DNA from: Actinernus sp. WN-2022
Taxonomy: Eukaryota; Cnidaria; Anthozoa; Actiniaria; Actinernidae
Direction: 5' to 3'
Assembly (NCBI GenBank): GCA_030867875.1
Contig: JAOWCC010001634.1
Location: 98,187,321-98,251,320, forward strand
Length of the DNA: 64,000 nt
Shown: positions 34,201 to 45,759 of the stretch, one piece after another
How positions within the stretch are numbered: the stretch's first letter is position 1
Layout: each line of letters begins with the position of its first letter
The notes under the pieces: generated by a model
What the model saw: the letters and a program-made list of their open reading frames with translations, nothing else
Told to the model about the DNA's origin: nothing
Database searches by the model: none
Translations under genes and position numbers: made by a program

Positions 34201-37200
34201 GCGAGATTACTCGCAACATGATGGCGGCCTCAACAGACAACAGCCGGCGACTTTTCTTCCACGCTTTAAATCGTCTTTATGTTCTAGAAAAAATATGTGA
34301 TGACAGGAGAATGATGTATCTGTTACTCTACCATAGCCGAGGAGACGCTGGTGTTGTATGAATTCGAACGCGTTACAGGCTACATGGATATTATAAACTG
34401 ATGTATGAATAACAACTTGATATTGGTTGTTGAGTAGCTGGTTTTCCTATGTGACAGGTTCTCTTTTTTTCCAAATCACCAGCAACACTAGAGTCTGTAA
34501 TCTTGAAATAAAGCCCCTCGTTATTTCGAATTTTGGTGATCCACTGAGACCTTTAATAATCCCATGTCTTTAACGGGGAATTTTTGCGATGAAAGGAAAG
34601 TCCATCGTTGTAGCGTGAATCACCACTGCAAATTTGTGGCACACAACAGCTGTGGTAGTGTTTATACAACACCAGCGTCTCCTAGCATCTCCTCGGCTAT
34701 GGTAGAGTATTAAATAGATACATCTCCTGTCATCAGATAATTTTCTAGAACATAAAAACGATTTAAAGCGTGGAAGAAAAGTACATTCCCGAAGTCAGCT
34801 TCTTATCGTCTGTTGAGGCCGCCATCATGTTGCGAGTAATAACTCGCAGAGTCCGGTTCGGTTTTGGCATCAGAAAGCTATTTCTGATCGTCTTACGCCC
34901 CTTAAAATCCTCTAACACTGAACTTTAAGATTTAAAGCTAAATATAGTTCTGATAAATTTGGGCTGAAAACGAATAACAAAGGAACCGGCAGAACTTCTA
35001 ATATTGAAGTTTCACGCTGGCGTCTCTCACGCTCTCTCTGTTGTCAAGGAATGTTAGAATGGCTTGCCCTCCACCACACGCGTTGCTATGGGAAAATCGT
35101 CACGTGATCAATTGATGCAAAAGGCCTATTAACGAACGAAAGCTTGTTTTGGACTCCCAGCGGAGTAGCACGATTATATGTACCTTCCTCTGATTGGTTT
35201 TTAATAATGCTCATTCTTACACGTCTTCTGACTGGCCATTCAACTGTCACCAGCCTCGGAGATTGTTATGATGGGCAGTTCATGTCAGAGGCCGCCCGTT
35301 TGAAACTGTTCGTTTGCATGTGAGTCAGCTGTTTACTTTGGAATTTCTCGCCCTAGACGACCCTAGTCGTCATTTCCCAGTGTTTTACTATAGGGGAAGG
35401 TTAGGTTTATTTCAATTTCGGGTCAGGTTTTGAAGTAATGTAACATAATAGGCTGGCTGTGGTTTAGTGCCACATGAAAGGAAACTTGCCGAACACATTA
35501 TAAAATAGAATCTGTCACGACAAAATGCTCGTTCGAGGAACACACAAACAAATCTCCCATGCAGCTTGGAAAGATCTAGTATGTGCCACATCTGAACTCA
35601 ACTCCGGTCAACTGCCTTGTTCTAGCAAACGAATCTTGATTTCAAACTGATATTCAGTACAGATGCCATTGCTTTTCTCATAAATGACGTGTAAAAAGCC
35701 GCCATATTTTGAAATGTAAACAAAAAGCTGCACGCAGCTTGAACTCCGGCGTATCTTTTGTAACGCGGTGGATCTCAGATACCTGCGTGTTTGCCAATTC
35801 AACGCACAATCAGATGCGAAAGTACGCGCACACAGTCGATCTCATCTAAGATTCCACACGAGTCAGAACATGAGTAAAACATAGGGCCATAAGGGCAACT
35901 CGTGGATGGTCAGTGAGCTATTTTGGCATATATTAAAAGTCACGTGACCGAACACGTCATCGTTACGTCATCACCACTAAGTGAATCGTGGGGAAACTAC
36001 CTTTAAACTGTCTGGTATTAGAAATGAGGGAGATATGGGTATGTACTTAAAATCACGTGACCGATGACGTCATCGTTACGTCATCGCCGTTAAGTGATTG
36101 AAAGCAACCCAGTACCATGTCTGTCCAGGTTTGTGCAAGCTAGCATTAGAAATGAGGGAGATATGGGCATTTACTTAAATCACGTGACCGAAGACGTCAT
36201 CACCACTAGGTGCTTGATAGGGACCCACTACCATGCCTGTCCAGGTTTGTGCAAGCTGGCATTAGAAATGAGGGAGATATGGGCATGTACTTAAAATCAC
36301 GTGACCGATGACGTCATCGCCACTAGGTACTTGAGTGGCCTACTACCATGTCTGTCCAGTTTGAGCGGGCTGACATTAAAAACGAGGGAGATATGGGCAT
36401 GCACTTAAATCACGTGATCGATTGCGTCATCGTTACGTCATCACCACTAAGTGATTGATAGGGACTCACTACCGTGTCTGTCCAGGTCTGAAGTCTCTGG
36501 CATTAGAAGGGCCCGTCAATAAATCTTCTCCAGCATGACCAAATCTTTTCGAAACCAACGGCGAGTCGTCAATCCACAGAAAAAACGATTAATAAATTAT
36601 CTCACTCGAAGTCCACAGAAAATACGATGAATAAATTATCTCGCATCCACATAACCCCAATAACTCGTTCTGCACATGCGTGCATCCACGAGTTAAAAAC
36701 GAGTGAACACAAGTAGAACACGAGTGACTTCAAGTAAGCCAGGTTACCCTAGGATAACACAGGTAGCTGAAAAATGCTCGTATTCAAATACTATTGTTAA
36801 TCTGTTCTAAACACGAGTGAACACGAGTACATAATTCTTCACAATTTAATTTAAAATATATATAATAAAACAACAATAATAATAATTGTTTTATCGTCTT
36901 TATGGTTGTTTCAGGTTACCTGTGTTATCAGTGTGGTACCCTCATTGTATTTCCGGGCTACCTGTGCTATTATAGGGTACCCTGGCTTAGTTATTTCGGG
37001 TTACCTGTGTTTTCAGTGAGGTACCCTCTCCTTGTATTTTCGGGCTACTTTTGTTCACATCGTTATTAGTATGCACACAGTTAGATCACTGTTAGTACAC
37101 ACGCACAACCAGTCAAATTGGATTAAATGGGCAATCAGATACGAAAGTATGCATGCACAGTCTCATCACGTAGCAGCGCCAGAGTAACAAGAAGCTGCAC

Positions 37201-40200
37201 GCAGGGGAACTAAACCCTAAAAATGCAGATGTATTCGAATTAAATAATTGTTCTATTTAATCGCGTCTATCTCAAATCTTGCATTTTGTGACTCAAGTTC
37301 ACGACATTGAAAAGCTGGACTAACGGCTCCTAACTACGAACGAAACCATTGTGTTTTCTTTCTGCTGGAGGTCGATAAAGGGAAGTTTGCACTGAATTGA
37401 GCCGCCACACGATCTAGATTTATCAGCGGAGAATCGAACATGAAAACTAATTCTCTCTTGAAAGTCGCACAACACAGAAAAATAAAATAACATAACTTGT
37501 CTTTGAATACATCTTTGTTTAGGCGTTGTGAACACAAGTAGAACAGGAGTGCACGAAAGTAGAACACGAATAAACATGAGCAACTTCACGTAAGCCAGGA
37601 TACCATAGGATAACACATGTACTGGTAGTCCAAAAATACTAGGATGAACTATAACTCACACGAGTTAGAACACGAGCGAAGATGAGTGCACTAGCGCTTC
37701 ATGATTTAATTAACACAAAATCATAATAATAAAATAATAAAAATTGTGTTATTGGCTTAGTTGTTCCGGGTTGCCTGTGTTATCAGTGCGTTCCGTCTTT
37801 GTATTTCCGGGCTACCTGTGTTATCCTAGGGGAACGCACATTGTTAGCGGCAAAGGTTTGAACTGATCAAAAATTTTACAGGACTTAACATTAATAATAA
37901 AAAACAAGAAGCTGCACGCAGCTTGAACTCCGGCGTATTTTGTGTAATGCGGACTATCTCAGATACTGCGTATTTGCCAATTACAACGCACAATCAGATG
38001 CGAAAGTACGCACACACAGTTGATCTCATCTAAAACGAGTCAGAACACGAGTGAACAAAAGTAGAACACGAGCGACTTAAAGTAAGCCAGGGTACCCTAG
38101 GGTAACACAGGAAGCCCAAAAATACTAGGATCCAAATACTAAGATGATCTGTTCTAAAACTCCACATGAGTCAGGACATGAGTGAACACGAATGCACAGC
38201 GGTTCATAATTTAATTAACAAAAAAATATAATAAACAAATATAATTATAGTTGTTTTTCTCGGGTTGCCTGTGTTATCAGTGCGGTACCCTATTTTTGTA
38301 TTTCCGGGCTACCTGTGTTATTTTAGCTTGGCTTAGTTGTGTCAGGTTACTTGTGTTTTAAGTAAGGTACCCTCTCTTTGTATTTTCGGGCTACTTTTGT
38401 TCACATCGTTATTAGAATGCACACAGCCATATCACTGTTAGTACACACGCACAATCAGATGCGAAAGTATACACGCACAGTCGCATCACATAGCAGCGCC
38501 AGAGTAACAAGAAGCTGCACGCACCTTTAAAGAGGAACTAAAGCCTAAAATCAATTCAATATCTATGCAAAGATGTATTCCAAATAAATAAATTGTGCTT
38601 TTTACTTTTTCTATGTTACGCGTCTATGAAGAGAAAAGCCTCGCAGCCTCCGCTCAGACGGCTCAAGTCTGTTTTTTTTTTGCTGGACTAACGGCTCCTA
38701 ATTGCGAAGCACTGTGTTTTCTTGAATATGGTGAAATTTGCTTTGAATTGAGCCACCACACAATCTAAATTTATCAGCTGAGAATCGAACTTGAAAACTA
38801 ACTTGAAAACTAATGTTCTCTTCAAAGACGCGCAACACAGACAAATATAATAGCAGAACTTATATATTTAGAATACATATTTGTTTAGATGTTGTGAACA
38901 CAAGTAGAACACGAGTGAATACGAGTGCACGCAAGTAAAACACGAATAAACACGAGGAACTTCACGTAAGCCAGGGTACCTAGGATTACAAAAATACTAG
39001 GATCCAAATACTAGTAGGATCTGAAATATAACTCCACGATTCAGAACACAAGTGAATACAAGTGAACACGAGTGCACTAGCGCTTCATGATTTAATTAAC
39101 ACAAAATCAGAATCAGAATAAAATAATAAAAATGGTGTTATCGGCTTAGTTGTTTCGGGATATCTGTGGTATCAGTGTGTGCCGTGGTTACCTGTGTTGT
39201 CCTATTGTTATCAATGCGGTACATTACTATACTCTGTGTATTGTCGGGCTATCTGTGTTATCCCAGGGGAACTCAATTATCATGATAACATACTTGTGTT
39301 ATCGCCTTAGTTGTTCCGGGTTACCTGTGGTATCAGTGAGTGCCGTCTTTGTATTTTCGGGTTACCTGTGTTATCCTATTGTTATCAATGCAGAACGGTG
39401 ACCGGTACGGTACTATACTCTGGCTAACTAATTTTCTCTTCAAAGACGCGCAACACAGAAAAATAAAATAGCAGAACACAATTATGTCTTTTCAATACAT
39501 CTTTGTATAGACATTGACATTGTTCGAAAGCTGAATTAATTTTTATTTTTTTATTTGTACCGACGAACGTGAACTAACGACAAAATGTGTCCAATGGAAC
39601 TAATAGCGAACGCTGGAACAACACTAAAGAATGCAAGGCGAGACTGACTTCCGACTTCCAGTTACCTTGCGTGACCTGGCAAATTAATAAGTTTTTATTA
39701 GGCTTTCACTATGCGAGCGGATGACCTTTCACTAGTCTCGTTCCAGTCTATGGCGGTGCAACTAACCGTACTAAACAGCGTCGAACAAAGCTAGCTTTTT
39801 AATAGTCCCCTTTAGGTCCCCTTTAGTTTATTTCCTCAACAAGAAAACGAGCACAGCATTTCAGTTGGTATACACTGAAAACATCTGCTTAACTAAGATT
39901 TGTAAAAAATCTTAGAGGATCACGTAAATATTCCGCTTGGCTCAATGAGGGTTTCTGCCGTCATAGTAGATTTTTTCCCCCAGTTTTCCCCATATTAGCA
40001 GACATGTATAATGTATCGAGCTCTCAATCTAGTAGAAAGACTCTGGTTAGTACTCGGGCTGCCTGTGGGCAAGCCCGAGTTAAAATCTGCAGGCCGTTTT
40101 TTTTTGTTCTGTGCAACAAAATTTCTGCGCGTGCGTTAAATTATGCATTAATCGTATGCGCGCGTTCCTCGTGGCGCTTTCTCTCCAAGCCATCTTGAAC

Positions 40201-42417
40201 TATATTCTGTGCGGACGCTATATATTCTTGCTTGAGGTACGTTTCGTAGGTTTTATGCCACATTTCATCACATTTCATTTTACTGTCGGTCATAATACAT
40301 ACCAGTGGAAACACCGTGATCGGTAGGCCAACACTAAAATAATTTTTGGCCATGTTTTTGGCTGGTTTACCGATCTCGTACGATCTCTCTGTGTACCGCG
40401 TTATACAGGTATACTGAATAGCTGATTTATAGCGAAATATAGCGATTTACTAGTAAATATATATACTGTGATTGAGCAGTTATGGGTTACTATCCTCTAT
40501 CGAAGTCTGAAGACATCTGAACTCCTGAACTGTGAGAGCAACACTGTCGCTCGCCAGCACAGAATAATTTATGATGACCCAAGCAATATTCAACTCTCAG
40601 GTAAATTTGAACAAGAAACCTCTCACGGCCGAGGTTTTGGTTCGAGAAATTATAGGCTTCCAACAATTCCCTTTATAGTTCTTTAATATAACGAGCAGAC
40701 TGAAGTTTTGGGAATGTGGGTAAAGCTTTTAATTAGAGATAACCAACAGGCATTTCAGTTAATAATCTTTAATCCAACAAATACCAAGATGGACTCGTAA
40801 TGGCAAGAACAGCAGATAAAGTTACATAGAGGTACACAGATTGACATAGCTAGCTCCATCACAGGATGGACAGGATACAACTTATAATATGGTACAAATA
40901 TAAACATACAATCGGAACCTGCAGTATAACAGAACAGAAGACTAATGTGTGTTACTTGAATAAGTAGTGTTTAAATTAAAATGTCAACTTCTTTAATTTA
41001 CATACGAGAAAAACAAAAATATTAAATTACATATATACTTGGAGAGCAGAGAATGAAAGTCACCGCGCTACCGGCCACTCCTAAAGACTTCTAAATTCAG
41101 CTAATAATTCTTACCTTTGGTTATTACTAAGAGGATTTCAAATGAAAGTGTATTTCATCTTCAATCTCATGTGGCCCGAGTGGAAGCCCAGATGGGCTCT
41201 TGTTCCTTTAGAAGTCATATATTCTAAACGCGATTCCGTGAGAAAAGCACGTGAATCATATCTCTCATCTATAAAGCTAAAACGCTCGAACCACTCGGAA
41301 TGAATAGACGTGATGAAATGTAATTTCACCGTTTGATCTTCGGTCGGCTGTTATGTTACTCGTATCTGCACTATCTTTTCAAACCTATTTCGTAATTTCC
41401 TTTTATGTGTTACTATTGTATAAAACATATGTCATCGATTTTGTAATTTCCGCTCATAGTTACGTAATTAACAATTTATATAAGCCTTGTATCCATTTGT
41501 GACCTAAACTGTAAAATAAACCTGAAGAAAATATCGAAATATCGTATAAACCTCGACAAACGTTGTATTTGATCAGCATTGCAGTAGTCTTCGGACACTT
41601 TATCATTATATTTTCTTCTTCTTGCTGATCAAGATCTGTTTTTTTATCCAACGTCTGGCAGGATTGATTGTACACGGTTTTTGCTGTGGTTTTCTAACCT
41701 TAACTATATATATTTTAGTACTCGGAACCTCCAGTACAACAGAACAGCACTGTAAATTCTAGACGTGTGTTACATGAAGAAGTAGTGTTTACAGTAAAAG
41801 GTCAATTTCTTTAATTTACATACGAGAACAACATATCTAATGTACATATCATGAAAAACAAAAATATTAAATTACATGCATATACATGTACTAGGGGAGG
41901 AGAGCGGAAAGTCACCGCGACTGATAACTCCTCTACCCCACTCCTAATAAATAATAGGAGTGGAGTACCACCCCTTAGAATGGAATGCCTGGAATGTAAA
42001 GAATGTAGAAAATAAAAATAAAAATGGTGACGATTATGTGTATACAGCCCGAGTTAAGCTGTACCCAGCCTCTTGTTGATAATAAATTAGCTTTGTTCCG
42101 AAATAGAAGACTTACGAATGACCAGTTTCATTCCTTATTGTTCCTTCATATATAGTATAATCAAATTATTAGTTGCGCCTACCTTCGTCGTCATTCCTTG
42201 CTTCGCTGTTGTGTTCAGGTTTTATAATCGAGTGTAACTCTTTCTTGGGAAGTATTCCTTTGTTTACCGTCTCGTGACTGGTAGCAGCTTGGTTGCCGTT
42301 TGTGTGGAGTTGTTCGTGTACATAGAGCCTGTACTCCACATGTATTACACCGACTAAACACACCAGCGATACAACCGAACCTACACTAGACAACACATTA
42401 CTGTTATGTGTCTTCAT
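30126..42417 (-). CDS. Type II membrane protein: collagen, three Ig domains, CASPR-like fibrinogen-like domain
   Basis: Minus-strand join of exons 42417-42183, 31. Confidence 0.75.
31555..32190 (-). CDS. Exon 2: collagen triple helix and first Ig domain
   Basis: 636 bp, phase 1 at both ends, between acceptor TTATTTCCAG and donor GTGTGT. It encodes residues 79-290: an N-glycosylation-rich linker (NTSNNSSS), a Cys-containing segment, about 20 Gly-X-Y triplets with [10 protein letters not shown] and [14 protein letters not shown] (about 129-198), then an Ig domain with Cys225, Trp237 and Cys272 (DQGEYGC). The open frame runs on past the donor and before the acceptor, so those extensions are intron. 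Confidence 0.8.
32515..32645. repeat. Hairpin repeat CTCGGGCTGCCTGTGGGCAG, tandem copies
   Basis: Two full copies and one partial copy of a hairpin-forming unit. Stem CTCGGGCTGCC pairs with GGGCAGGCCCGAG-like sequence around TGT, followed by AAATCGCAAGTGTTTATTA. A further copy is at 40052-40080. Confidence 0.8.
33215..33880. repeat. Intronic segmental repeat, copy 1
   Basis: CGAGGTTTTGGTTCGAGAAA and ATTAGAGATAACCAAC match 40626-40745. From about 33525 (TAGTACTCGGAACCTCCAGT) to 33875 (GTATACAGCCCGAGTTA) it matches 41710-42055 almost throughout. Confidence 0.85.
33922..35130. repeat. 1.2-kb long inverted repeat
   Basis: The left arm 33922-34357 (starts AATAGGCCTTTTGCATCAAT) and the right arm 34667-35130 (ends with its reverse complement) match over about 440 bp with few differences. 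They surround a spacer of about 310 bp. Both arms contain the reverse complement of GGCCGCCATCATGTTGCG with a Kozak-like ATG, but only short frames follow. The transcript could form a long hairpin. Confidence 0.9.
35700..39470. repeat. Complex intronic repeat field (AAGCTGCACGCAG units)
   Basis: Repeat units starting AAGAAGCTGCACGCAG recur at about 35726, 37190, 37909 and 38509. Each is followed by GCACAATCAGATGCGAAAGT, then clusters of AACACGAGTGAACACGAGT. Then comes GCCAGGGTACCCTAGGATAA and, further on, its inverse GGGTACC with TTTCCGGGCTACCTGTGTTA. Inverted half-units within direct repeats suggest a composite of foldback elements. Non-coding. Confidence 0.75.
35925..36500 (+). repeat. CACGTG/TGACGTCA tandem repeat
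   Basis: Five units of about 115-120 bp: AAATCACGTGACCGATGACG, TCATCGTTACGTCATCACCA, CTAAGTGATTGATAGGGACC, ACCATGTCTGTCCAGG and GGCATTAGAAATGAGGGAGA. Each unit carries an E-box (CACGTG), and most carry a CRE-like TGACGTCA. Same family as 13200-13448 and 19288-19480. Preceded at 35879 by the head sequence shared with 12236. Confidence 0.85.
40610..41085. repeat. Intronic segmental repeat, copy 2
   Basis: Diverged copy of 33215-33720: CGAGGTTTTGGTTCGAGAAA, ATTAGAGATAACCAACA, AACAGCAGATAAAGTTACA and the TTTAATTTACATACGAGAAA segment. Confidence 0.75.
41705..42057. repeat. Intronic segmental repeat, copy 3
   Basis: Near-identical to 33525-33875, including the inverted CCACTCCTAATAAATA / ATAGGAGTGGAGTACC core. 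It ends 125 bp from the exon 1 donor. Confidence 0.85.
42183..42417 (-). CDS. Exon 1: cytoplasmic tail, signal anchor, stalk
   Basis: 235 bp, starting at ATG ([11 protein letters not shown]). Residues about 9-27 are hydrophobic ([16 protein letters not shown]) after a short N-terminus, as in a type II signal anchor. A polar stalk ([23 protein letters not shown]) follows. The exon ends GAAG followed by donor GTAGGC, phase 1. The equivalent exon in the second gene copy (58278-58507) is frameshifted right after its ATG. Confidence 0.7.
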
Positions 42418-42465
42418 TGCCTTGTTATGAACATCGCAATAGTCTTGAATGGAGGCTGGTTCACG

Positions 42466-42473
42466 TATATAAA
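42466..42473 (-). promoter_or_regulatory. Possible TATA box upstream of exon 1
   Basis: TTTATATA on the minus strand, about 50 bp before the ATG. It would imply a very short 5' UTR. The dead second copy lacks this stretch next to its ATG. Confidence 0.25.
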
Positions 42474-42829
42474 GTTGTTATTTCGTTTGATGTCTTGAGA
42501 CATAGGAAAGAGACAGGAAGTTATATTTGATGCATGATTGTCAGTGATTGTGGTGAAATCCAAGAACGCTTGAATAACAGGAAGTATCATATAACCTTGT
42601 GATTCTGCACAGAAGCCGACGGAATATATGTTAGGAAGAACTGAGAAATAGTGAGTAAATATCTCAAGGAAAAAGTACATAATCGATTGATAGAATACTA
42701 GTACTCAAACGCAAGTATCACAATCAAGTTAACAACAGATACTTTGTGTCAGATCATTTAGTGAAGGTCAGTGAAAATGTTAAACTTCCTGTGCTTCGCG
42801 CACGCTGTTGGATATAACTTACCAACATG

Positions 42830-43350
42830 CCTGATATGGGCCATATATGGCCCTTGTATGGGTTTTGTATGGGCCCATTCAAGTTCCATATATGGGTATG
42901 TGATGGGTTGTGCATGGGATTTGTATGGGCCATATGATTCCCATATATGGGTTACATGCTGTCTAAATGGCAATATTTTCAAACCCATATATGGTCCATA
43001 TCTGGTCCATACATTGCCCATATAAAAGTATATGGGAAAAGTATGGATTTGTCTAAAATCCAGATGGTTCCCATATATGGCCATATGGTTTTCATATATG
43101 GGGAGTATATGGGTAAGATTAATTATTTATAATATTTAGGGATGGGTAATACATGGGTTGCGAATGGGAATACTATGGGTAGCATATGGGATAAGCGTGG
43201 GAGTGATATGGTGAATATATGGGAGAAGCCATTGTCCCAGACTTTTTCCATATAAAAACCACACTTGCCATACGTTTCCCATACAGAATCCATAGGTTTC
43301 CCATATAAATGCCATATGAAACCTGTACCATTTACATAGTATACCCATAC
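42830..43350. repeat. Cluster of CCATATATGG motifs
   Basis: A loosely repeated field of CCCATATATGGG-like palindromes. Exact CCATATATGG occurs five times between 42840 and 43085, with many one-base variants. The motif fits the CArG box, CC(A/T)6GG, bound by SRF/MADS proteins. It lies 0.4-0.9 kb upstream of exon 1. It may be simple-repeat drift rather than regulation. Confidence 0.7.
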
Positions 43351-43369
43351 AATTTCCATTCTATTCCCA

Positions 43370-44110
43370 TTCCTTGCAAATTTACCCATATCATTACCAT
43401 ATCTTACCCATACCTTTGCCATGATACCCATGCCTTCACCATACATCACCCATGTCATTACCATATATCCTCCATACAATGCCCATGTCATTACCATACA
43501 ATGCCCATGTCATTACCATACAGTTCCCATGTCATTACCATACACTTCTCATACCCACATCTGATTACCATTCATTATCCATACAATACCCATGTCACTA
43601 CCATACAATACCCATGTCATTACCATACAGTATCCATGTTATTACCATACAGTATCCATGTCATTACCATACAGTATCCATGTCATTACCATACAGTATC
43701 CATGTCATTACCATACAGTATCCATGTCATTACCATACATTACCCATGTCATTACCATACAGTACCCTTGTCATTACCATACAGTACCCTTGTCATTACC
43801 ATACACTTCCCATGTCATTACCATACACTTCCCATGTCATTACCATACAATATCCATGTCATTACCATACAGTATCCATGTCATTACCATACAGTATCCA
43901 TGTCATTACCATACACTTCCCATGTCATTACCATACACTTCCCATGTCATTACCATACAGTACCCATGTCATTGCCATACACTTCCCATGTCATTACCAT
44001 ACAATTCCCATGTCATTACCATACAATACCCATGTCATTACCATACAGTTCCCATACCCACATCATTACCATACATTCTCCATACAATACCTATGTCATG
44101 ATGCAGTAAC
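43370..44110 (+). repeat. 22-bp minisatellite (CCATGTCATTACCATACAGT)
   Basis: About 30 copies of a 22-bp unit, CCATGTCATTACCATACAGT plus two bases. It is open in all three plus-strand frames because 22 is not a multiple of three and the unit lacks in-frame stops. The 169-266-codon frames here are artefacts of this. Confidence 0.9.
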
Positions 44111-45245
44111 ATACAAAAATGTACCCATGATATCCATAAATTGTTTTGATTCCCACCCCCAGTATACTCTAGCAGCTGTGCAATGTACCTAATCCTTTGC
44201 TGTACAAGTACATGCAGTTGCCATGTCTTAATTCATATAAATATTAGAACTCTCAACCATAATTCAATTAACAATGTCTTTATTTTCATTGATGCCATAT
44301 TGGTATAAACACATACATGTAGATGTCTAACATGTATTACACAGAAGAAAATTATTATAAATTTATGAGTGCATCAAACTACTTATATATTTAAAGTTTG
44401 TGACATACATGTACAGTACGTTTTATATTTTCAACAGTAAATATACAAAGTACTGTTGTTCTAAACACTGTTACAATCTTGTACCTGAAGCATTATTTTC
44501 GTTGGTATTTAATACACTGCATGTAAGCATGCAGGCAGTTACTTTAAAATGTGTTTAATGTATGAATCAAGCCGCTTGTACTAGATAATAAGTTATTATG
44601 ACTTATTAATATTGATTTGAAGAAGATCTAACATGTCTATAATTGTATATAAATCGAATCTACTGTATGTTGGAAAGAACCATATACATGTAGCTTTATT
44701 ATGCTTAAATTAACAGACTTGATGATCTTGCATGCTTTCTATGATAAGTGTGATAATGTAGTTGACTCAGGGCTAATTCCCTCACTAACTTCATATACAT
44801 GTATCTGCAGCCATTATAGTTCGCACGCGTCACCAGGAAATTCTCTGAAATTCTGATTGGATATTGATCAAATGATGGGCAGGCACTATTATACAAATAT
44901 AGTGTGTCCATCAAGGAACCTTTATAGTGCATCTGTCGAGGAACTATCGGCTATTAGTGTATACACGTACCACACCAGTGAATAGTGCTCTTCGCACGCT
45001 CTGATTGGCTAATCAAACAGTGAATAAGATTTCATATTCAGCTCCGAGCGAAGCAGTGATCACCTTACAGAAGTTTTTGTCCAATTGACTGAAAATAATA
45101 TAACTATTTGGTGCTGACTATTTACTAATGTGTGATATACTTATTACTAAAACAAGTGGCTCACTTTGGTGAATAATTGTTTTAAAAATAGTTTCCCATG
45201 GAAATTTCATGTTCTGAAACCAACTATAAGTCTGAGGACGCAGTT
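44111..45245. other. Non-coding stretch
   Basis: AT-rich, with nothing recognised apart from several ACATGTA clusters. Confidence 0.4.
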
Positions 45246-45722
45246 CAAGGGCTTTATATAAAATTATGCTAGTTTTAAGAACATCAAATTTCCAACTGAA
45301 GGCATTAACTATCAGCCAATAGTTCGGAGACAGACACACTATTTGTCATTATTGTTGATTACAAAATTCTCTTCCACCCTCAGGGTGCTACAATCTGTTA
45401 TAGTTCACCACAACATTTTGGTGCACACTCGTTATCTAAAACCGATCACTAGACGTGATAGTTGTCGTCCATGGATGCAAACTATAAGGCGTTATACACT
45501 GTAGTTCACCAGAAAATTTTGGCATGCACTCACTATAAGCTAAAAGTGATCATGTGATGTCATATTTATCATCCGTGGATGCGAACTATCAGTGCCCGCT
45601 GAGAGCGGAAGACGATTTTGTGATGAACAATAACAACAAACAGACTGGGTTTGTCTTGGAACTATCGGCTGATAGTTTCCTTTGGAAATTTGATGTTCTT
45701 AAAACTAGCATATAAGCCCTCA
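45246..45722. mobile_element. Inverted-repeat element with 120-bp arms
   Basis: The left arm (45246-45368, containing GCTAGTTTTAAGAACATCAA and ACTATCAGCCAATAGTTC) is the inverse of the right arm (45608-45722 and a little beyond). The centre holds two direct copies of a unit of about 95 bp (AGTTCACCACAACATTTTGG / AGTTCACCAGAAAATTTTGG). Confidence 0.7.
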
Positions 45723-45759
45723 ACAATTTTGTGATGAACAATAACGACAAATAGTGCCT

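Larger units (their letters stand above)
32191..42182 (-). other. Intron 1 of the Ig/collagen gene (about 10 kb)
   Basis: Bounded by donor GTAGGC at 42182 and acceptor TTATTTCCAG at 32191. No further exon was recognised inside, but short exons could be missed. It is filled with repeats, listed separately, and unassigned DNA (for example 32215-32514 and 39471-40045). Confidence 0.55.

Noticed and set aside
43309..44192. Proteins of 169-266 codons rich in CHYHT
   Set aside because: Three overlapping frames of a 22-bp minisatellite.
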